Source: Actinomycetota bacterium (GTDB taxonomy: Bacteria; Actinomycetota; Acidimicrobiia; IMCC26256; JAENVU01). Taken from it: a DNA stretch of 61,969 bases. Positions 57,444-61,969 of the stretch are shown here, one piece after another. The stretch spans positions 1 through 61,969 of the forward strand of contig VGBT01000014.1 in NCBI GenBank assembly GCA_016870395.1, given 5' to 3'. A program made the position numbers and the translations under genes. Each line of letters starts with the position of its first letter. Positions within the stretch are counted from its first letter, which is position 1. A model generated the notes under the pieces. It was not told the origin of the DNA, made no database searches, and saw only the letters and a list, made by a program, of their open reading frames with translations.

Positions 57444-58350
57444 CCTGCTGGAGATCGATGACCTCACGCCGGCCGAGCTCGGGCGTCTGCTCGACACGGC
57501 CCGGAAGTGGAAGGCCGACCCGTCGGCCGTGCCGCGCGCCCTCGCCGGGCGCGGCGTGGCCCTCGTGTTCGAGAAGCCGTCGGCGCGGACGCGCACCTCG
57601 GCTGAGATGGCCGCCTACCTGCTAGGCGGCCACCCCATCGCGATCCGCGCCGAGGAGGTGGGGATCGACACCCGCGAGACCGCCGAAGATGTCGCCCGAA
57701 CCCTGGCCGGCTTCTGCGCCGTCATCGCGGCGCGCGTGTTCGACCACGGTGTCCTCGTCCGGATGGCCGCTGCCGTCGAGGTGCCGGTGGTCAACCTGCT
57801 CTCCGACGTGGCCCACCCCTGCCAGGCGCTCGCCGACCTCATGACCATCGGCGAGGTGTTCGGCGGCGTCGAGGGCCGGCGGGTCGCGTTCGTCGGCGAC
57901 GGCAACAACGTGGCGGCGTCGCTTGCGTACGGTGCGGCGCTGACCGGTTTCGAGCTGATCGTCAGCTCGCCGCCGGGCTACGAGCTCGACGAGCACCTCG
58001 TCGACCGCGCGCGCAACCTCGGCGGGGCCATCGAGCTCGTCGCCGACCCGAATGAGGCGGTGCGCGACGTCGACGTGGTCTACACCGACGTCTGGACCTC
58101 GATGGGCGAGGAGGACGAGGCCGAGGCGCGTCGGGAGGTCTTCAACGCGTGGCGCGTCGGTCCCGAGCTCATGGACCAGGCGGGCTCCGGTGCCGTGTTC
58201 ATGCACTGCCTCCCGGCCCACCGGGGCGAGGAGGTCGCGGCCGACGTGATCGACGGGCCCGCGAGTGTGGTCTGGCAGCAGGTCGAGAACCGGATGCACA
58301 CGAAGCGCGCGCTGTTCGCGTGGCTCGTGTCGGCCCAGGAGGTGGTGTGA
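57433..58350 (+). CDS. argF: ornithine carbamoyltransferase
   Basis: Makes citrulline from ornithine and carbamoyl phosphate. The 305-residue protein has SARTRTS near 50, HPCQALAD near 130 and HCLPAHRGEEV near 256-266. The carbamoyl phosphate comes from CarAB in the pyr operon of this window. GTG at 57433 overlaps argD by 11 nt, after GGAGGAGG. Confidence 0.97.
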   Translation: MTRDLLEIDDLTPAELGRLLDTARKWKADPSAVPRALAGRGVALVFEKPSARTRTSAEMAAYLLGGHPIAIRAEEVGIDTRETAEDVARTLAGFCAVIAARVFDHGVLVRMAAAVEVPVVNLLSDVAHPCQALADLMTIGEVFGGVEGRRVAFVGDGNNVAASLAYGAALTGFELIVSSPPGYELDEHLVDRARNLGGAIELVADPNEAVRDVDVVYTDVWTSMGEEDEAEARREVFNAWRVGPELMDQAGSGAVFMHCLPAHRGEEVAADVIDGPASVVWQQVENRMHTKRALFAWLVSAQEVV

Positions 58351-58820
58351 TGGCGACGCTGGGAAAGCCGCAGCGCCAGCATCGAATCACCCGGTTGTTG
58401 GAGGAGCAGGTGATATCGAGCCAGGCGCAGATCGTGGAGCTGCTCGCGGCGGAAGGGGTGCTCGCGACCCAGGCGACCGTAAGCCGCGACCTCGAGGAGC
58501 TCGGCGCGCTCAAGGTCCGGATCCCCGGTGGTGCGATGGCGTACGCGGTGCCGGAGCACTCGAAGGACCATGCGCCTCCGGAGGAGTGGCTGGGCCGGGT
58601 GATGGGGGAGTTCGTGGTCGAGGTCGCGCACTCTGGAAACCTGGTCGTGCTGCGCACGCCACCGGGCTCGGCGCATGTGATCGGATCCGCGCTCGACCGG
58701 GCCGGGTTCCCCGACGTGCTCGGCAACGTCGCGGGCGACGACACTTTGATTCTCGTGTGTGCAGAGCACATCGGCGGGGCCAAGGTGGCGAGCCGCCTGG
58801 CCGAGCTTGCCGGTTTCTGA
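58350..58820 (+). CDS. argR: arginine repressor
   Basis: A 156-residue hexameric regulator that binds ARG boxes with arginine as corepressor. The N-terminal winged HTH (ITRLLEEQVISSQAQIVELLA, TQATVSRDLEELGA) and the C-terminal ACT-like domain (GSALDRAGFPDVLGNVAGDDTLIL with arginine-binding residues) are both present. ATG at 58350 shares one base with argF. It is expected to bind the operator at 52993-53026. Confidence 0.96.
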   Translation: MATLGKPQRQHRITRLLEEQVISSQAQIVELLAAEGVLATQATVSRDLEELGALKVRIPGGAMAYAVPEHSKDHAPPEEWLGRVMGEFVVEVAHSGNLVVLRTPPGSAHVIGSALDRAGFPDVLGNVAGDDTLILVCAEHIGGAKVASRLAELAGF

Positions 58821-58845
58821 CGACGGCATGGTGGAGGGGAAGCAG

Positions 58846-60090
58846 ATGGCGAAGCGGGTGGTGCTCGCGTACTCCGGGGGGCTCGACACCTCGGTGCTCG
58901 TGAAGTGGATGCAGGAGGAGTGGGGCGTGGAGGTGGTCGCGCTCGCGGTCGACGTCGGTCAGGTCCCCGGCGCCGACGCGGAGTACTGGGGCGCGATCCG
59001 GGCTCGGGCCGCCGCAGCCGGCGCGATCGAGGCTCGCGTCGTCGACGCGCGCGAGGAATACGCCAGTCGATATGTCGCCAACGCAATCAAGGCCAACGCG
59101 CTCTACGAGGGCAAGTACCCGCTCGTCTCCTCGCTGTCGCGACCGGTGATCGCCCGCCACCTCGTCGCCGCGGCGCGTGAGTTCTCGGCCGACGCGGTGG
59201 CGCACGGCTGCACCGGGAAGGGCAACGACCAGGTGCGCTTCGAGGTCGCGGTCCGCACGCTCGCACCCGACCTCGAGGTGCTCGCGCCCGTGCGCACCTG
59301 GGGCTTCACGCGTCGCGACTCGATCGACTACGCGAGATTGCACGGGATCCCGATCACCGCGACCGAGGACAAGCCCTACTCCGTCGACGAGAACATCGTC
59401 GGGAGGGCGATCGAGTGCGGCGCGATCGAGGACCCTTGGAACGCGCCGCCCGAGGAAATCTACGAGCGGACCCGTGCGGTGGCGGACGCCCCGTCCGAGG
59501 ATCGCGAGATCGTGATCGGGTTCGAGCGCGGCGTGCCGGTCAGCCTCGACGGGGTCCCCACGCCGCTGCACTTGATGCTGCCCGAACTCGACAAGGTAGT
59601 CGGTGTCTACGGGTTCGGCCGCGTCGACATGGTCGAGAATCGGCGGGTGGGCATCAAGAGCCGCGAGATCTACGAGTGCCCGGGCGCGCTCGCGCTGATT
59701 CTCGCCCACGCGGACCTCGAGTCGATCACGCTCGAACGAGACGTCGCGCGTGAGAAGTCCCATCTCGAGTTTCGGTACGCCGAGACGGTTTACGACGGAC
59801 TGTGGTACTCGCCCCTGCGCGAGGCGCTCGACGCGTTCGTCGACGCGACGCAGCGGCACGTGACGGGCGAGGTACGGCTGCGCCTCCAGCCCGGGCGTTG
59901 CGACGTGGTCGGACGGCGCGCGGAGCGCGGCCTCTACGACTTCGCCCTCGCGACCTACGAGGCCGACGACGCGTTCCGCCACGAGGACGCGGCCGGGTTC
60001 GTGCGGCTCTGGGGCCTCTCGGTGGAGACCTGGTCGAAGCGCCAGCGCACCGAGGAGCCGGTGGTATCGAAGGAGCGCCGCGATGCCTGA
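58846..60090 (+). CDS. argG: argininosuccinate synthase
   Basis: Joins citrulline and aspartate. The 414-residue protein has the PP-loop VVLAYSGGLDTSVLVKWM at the N-terminus and GCTGKGNDQVRFEV, and the ATP/citrulline segment SVDENIVGRAIECG. ATG at 58846 is chosen over ATG 58828 because GGAGGGGAAG lies just upstream. Confidence 0.97.
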   Translation: MAKRVVLAYSGGLDTSVLVKWMQEEWGVEVVALAVDVGQVPGADAEYWGAIRARAAAAGAIEARVVDAREEYASRYVANAIKANALYEGKYPLVSSLSRPVIARHLVAAAREFSADAVAHGCTGKGNDQVRFEVAVRTLAPDLEVLAPVRTWGFTRRDSIDYARLHGIPITATEDKPYSVDENIVGRAIECGAIEDPWNAPPEEIYERTRAVADAPSEDREIVIGFERGVPVSLDGVPTPLHLMLPELDKVVGVYGFGRVDMVENRRVGIKSREIYECPGALALILAHADLESITLERDVAREKSHLEFRYAETVYDGLWYSPLREALDAFVDATQRHVTGEVRLRLQPGRCDVVGRRAERGLYDFALATYEADDAFRHEDAAGFVRLWGLSVETWSKRQRTEEPVVSKERRDA

Positions 60091-61576
60091 CCTGGAGACC
60101 GAAGGCGAGGATGAGCGGCGCACGTATCGTGCGACGCCCGAGCCGGGGCCCGAGCGGCCTGCGCCGGAGGCGCAAGAGCGGGGGAGTAGGACGCGCACCT
60201 TGTGGCACGGTCGGTTCGCGCAGGGGCCGGCCGACGCGTTGATGGACCTCAGCGTGAGCCTGCCCTTCGACCGCCGGCTGGCCCATGACGACCTGCACGG
60301 CTCACGGGCCCACGTCGACATGCTCGCGTCCGTCGGGCTGCTCACCGAGGCCGAGCGGTTCGCGATCGCCGACGCGCTCGACCGGGTGGAAGCCGAGCTC
60401 AACGGCGAAACGTTCGCGTTCGCGCCCACCGACGAGGACATTCACACCGCGGTCGAGCGCCGGGTCACCGAGCTGGTCGGTGACGCCGGGGCGAAGCTGC
60501 ACACCGGCCGTAGCCGCAACGACCAAGTCGCGCTCGATCTCCGCCTGTGGCTCCGCCGTGAGGCCCGCAGCGTTGTACTGCGCCTGCACGATCTGCAGAC
60601 GGTGCTGGTCCGGCGTGCGCAGGAGTGCGGCGACGACGACTACCTACCTGGCTACACGCACCTCCAACGGGCCCAGCCCGTCCTGCTCGCCCACCACCTG
60701 CTCGCGCACGTCTGGGCGCTCGGCCGTGACGTCGAGCGCTGGCAGGCCGTCGCAGCCCGCGCCGACGTGTCACCGCTGGGTGCGGGCGCACTCGCCGGTT
60801 CCAGCCTGCCGCTCGACCCGGACCGCGTAGCGCGGAGCCTCGGCTTTGCTCACCGGTTCGAGAACTCGCTCGACGCGGTGTCGGACCGCGACTTCGTGGC
60901 CGAGGCGCTCTTCGCCGCGGCGCTGGCTCAAGTGCACCTATCGCGCCTCGGCGAGGAAGTCGTGCTCTGGTCGAGCGAGGAGTTCGGGTTCCTCCGATTG
61001 CCCGACGAATTCTCGACCGGGTCGTCGATGCTGCCCCAGAAGAAGAACCCCGACGTGGCTGAGCTGGCGCGCGGCAAGGCTGGACGCGTGATCGGCGGCC
61101 TCGCAGGGTTCCTCGCGACGCTCAAGGGCCTGCCGCTGGCGTACAACCGCGACCTGCAGGAGGACAAGGAGCCCCTGTTCGATGCTGTCGACACGCTCAC
61201 CCTGAGCCTGCTGGCGCTGACCGGGCTCTTCGACGCGGTGGAGCCCGTGGGCGACCGGATGCGCGCGGCGGCCGACGTGGAGACCACCGCGGCGACCGAT
61301 CTCGCCGAGTACCTGGTGGAGCGGGGCACGCCGTTTCGCCAGGCCCACGCGGTGGTCGGCGCGCTGGTCCGGCAGTCGCTCGAGCGCCGGATCCCACTGA
61401 CCGAGCTGGTCGAGGCCGAGCCGCGGTTCGGCGCGGACGCGCAAGACCTGCTCGCGCCGGGCGCGGCCGTCCGGCGGCGCACGACGCCCGGCGGGGGAGG
61501 GCCAGTGCCCCTCGTCGCCCAACTCGTCGCGGTGCGCGAGCTGCTCGCCCGTGAGCAGGCATGGCTCGACGCCTGA
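60083..61576 (+). CDS. argH: argininosuccinate lyase
   Basis: Splits argininosuccinate into arginine and fumarate. The 497-residue protein has [20 protein letters not shown] near 315-334, [13 protein letters not shown] near 138 and the [13 protein letters not shown] start of the family at about residue 39. The first 38 residues are extra and Glu/Arg/Pro-rich; their DNA holds two hairpins, CGCACG-TAT-CGTGCG (60119-60133) and TGCGCC-GGA-GGCGCA (60160-60174). A TTG at residue 40 is another possible start, but the ATG at 60083 overlaps argG by 8 nt, consistent with coupling. Confidence 0.94.
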   Translation: MPDLETEGEDERRTYRATPEPGPERPAPEAQERGSRTRTLWHGRFAQGPADALMDLSVSLPFDRRLAHDDLHGSRAHVDMLASVGLLTEAERFAIADALDRVEAELNGETFAFAPTDEDIHTAVERRVTELVGDAGAKLHTGRSRNDQVALDLRLWLRREARSVVLRLHDLQTVLVRRAQECGDDDYLPGYTHLQRAQPVLLAHHLLAHVWALGRDVERWQAVAARADVSPLGAGALAGSSLPLDPDRVARSLGFAHRFENSLDAVSDRDFVAEALFAAALAQVHLSRLGEEVVLWSSEEFGFLRLPDEFSTGSSMLPQKKNPDVAELARGKAGRVIGGLAGFLATLKGLPLAYNRDLQEDKEPLFDAVDTLTLSLLALTGLFDAVEPVGDRMRAAADVETTAATDLAEYLVERGTPFRQAHAVVGALVRQSLERRIPLTELVEAEPRFGADAQDLLAPGAAVRRRTTPGGGGPVPLVAQLVAVRELLAREQAWLDA

Positions 61577-61969
61577 CCCGCGCGTTCTACGCGCGTGATC
61601 CGCGCGAGCTCGCTCCCGAGTTGCTCAACAAGGTCTTGGTGCACGACGAGCCGGGCGTGGGCCGGGTCGCGGTGCGGCTCGTCGAGGTCGAGGCGTACCT
61701 GGGAGCGACGGACCCCGCCAGCCACGCGTTTCGCGGGAAGACGGAGCGCAACGCCACCATGTTCGGCCCGCCCGGTCGCCTCTACGTGTACTTCACGTAC
61801 GGGATGCACTGGTGCGCGAACGTCGCCGCCGGGTCGCCGCCGGGCGAGGCGGGCGCGGTGCTGATGCGGGCGGGCGAGCCACTCGAGGGGCTGGAGCTGA
61901 TCCGCGTCCGGCGGGGAGCGGCGCGCCGCGAGCGGGAGCTCTGCGCCGGGCCCGCGCGACTCGCCCAGG
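61561..61969 (+). CDS. mpg: DNA-3-methyladenine glycosylase, partial (cut by window end)
   Basis: An AAG/Mpg-family base-excision enzyme. The visible 136 residues match the family: [42 protein letters not shown], the [23 protein letters not shown] segment with the intercalating Tyr, and [17 protein letters not shown] at 61561 overlaps the argH stop by 16 nt, which suggests it belongs to the arginine operon transcript. The C-terminus lies outside the window. Confidence 0.93.
   Translation, partial: MARRLTRAFYARDPRELAPELLNKVLVHDEPGVGRVAVRLVEVEAYLGATDPASHAFRGKTERNATMFGPPGRLYVYFTYGMHWCANVAAGSPPGEAGAVLMRAGEPLEGLELIRVRRGAARRERELCAGPARLAQ

Overview
The window is GC-rich (about 70%) DNA from a high-GC actinobacterium. 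Its combination of genes points to class Acidimicrobiia or a close relative, probably from an environmental genome: an actinobacterial integration host factor (mihF), a ClpS-DUF2017 pair, a degenerate PriA, a type IV pilus cluster with PilM/N/O, many GTG/TTG starts, and 4-nt start/stop overlaps. The class is an inference from gene content. Almost all of the window is housekeeping chromosome. No tRNA, rRNA, CRISPR array, phage or intact transposon was found.

Layout of the first half: (1) 1-5.4 kb, type IV pilus genes: two prepilins, a prepilin peptidase, a small HTH protein, a fused PilM-PilN, PilO and a PilP-like protein. (2) 5.4-8.6 kb, the shikimate block aroC-aroK-aroB-aroQ. (3) 8.7-11.7 kb, pepQ, efp, nusB, clpS and a DUF2017 gene. 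(4) 11.7-20.8 kb, a complete pyrimidine operon pyrR-pyrB-pyrC-carA-carB-pyrD-pyrF behind a probable PyrR-binding RNA loop. (5) 20.9-26.6 kb, mihF-gmk-rpoZ-coaBC-metK-priA. (6) 26.6-30.2 kb, an accessory patch: a decayed AidB-like acyl-CoA dehydrogenase pseudogene on the minus strand, then a large arylsulfatase. (7) 30.2-34.1 kb, def-fmt-rsmB-rpe-moaB.

Layout of the second half: (8) 34.1-39.1 kb, an FMN riboswitch, then ribD-ribE-ribBA-ribH-hisG and a tiny cold-shock-like protein. (9) 39.1-43.2 kb, minus strand, DUF1844 protein, DUF2207 membrane protein and a GH15 glucoamylase/trehalase. (10) 43.2-49.4 kb, infC (probable ATC start)-rpmI-rplT-trmH-pheS-pheT and a thioesterase. (11) 49.5-53.0 kb, an alkylsulfatase and, on the minus strand, two hot-dog proteins plus a PhyH-type dioxygenase. 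(12) 53.0-61.6 kb, a complete arginine operon argC-J-B-D-F-R-G-H, driven from a symmetric ArgR-type operator that overlaps an apparently leaderless argC start. (13) A 3-methyladenine glycosylase gene cut by the window end.

The most unusual signal is two families of small structured palindromes scattered through the window. Family A has five copies. Each has a variable outer stem, a short internal loop, an inner stem and an ATA-containing loop; the stems differ between copies but stay paired. Family B has three copies of 65-71 nt with constant ends and a changing central palindrome. Both families occur between genes and inside reading frames: argD (A), and ribE and argB (B). They therefore appear to have added residues to protein termini, as Rickettsia palindromic elements do. 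Hairpin-rich extra N-terminal or internal stretches in pyrR, carA and argH may belong to the same process.
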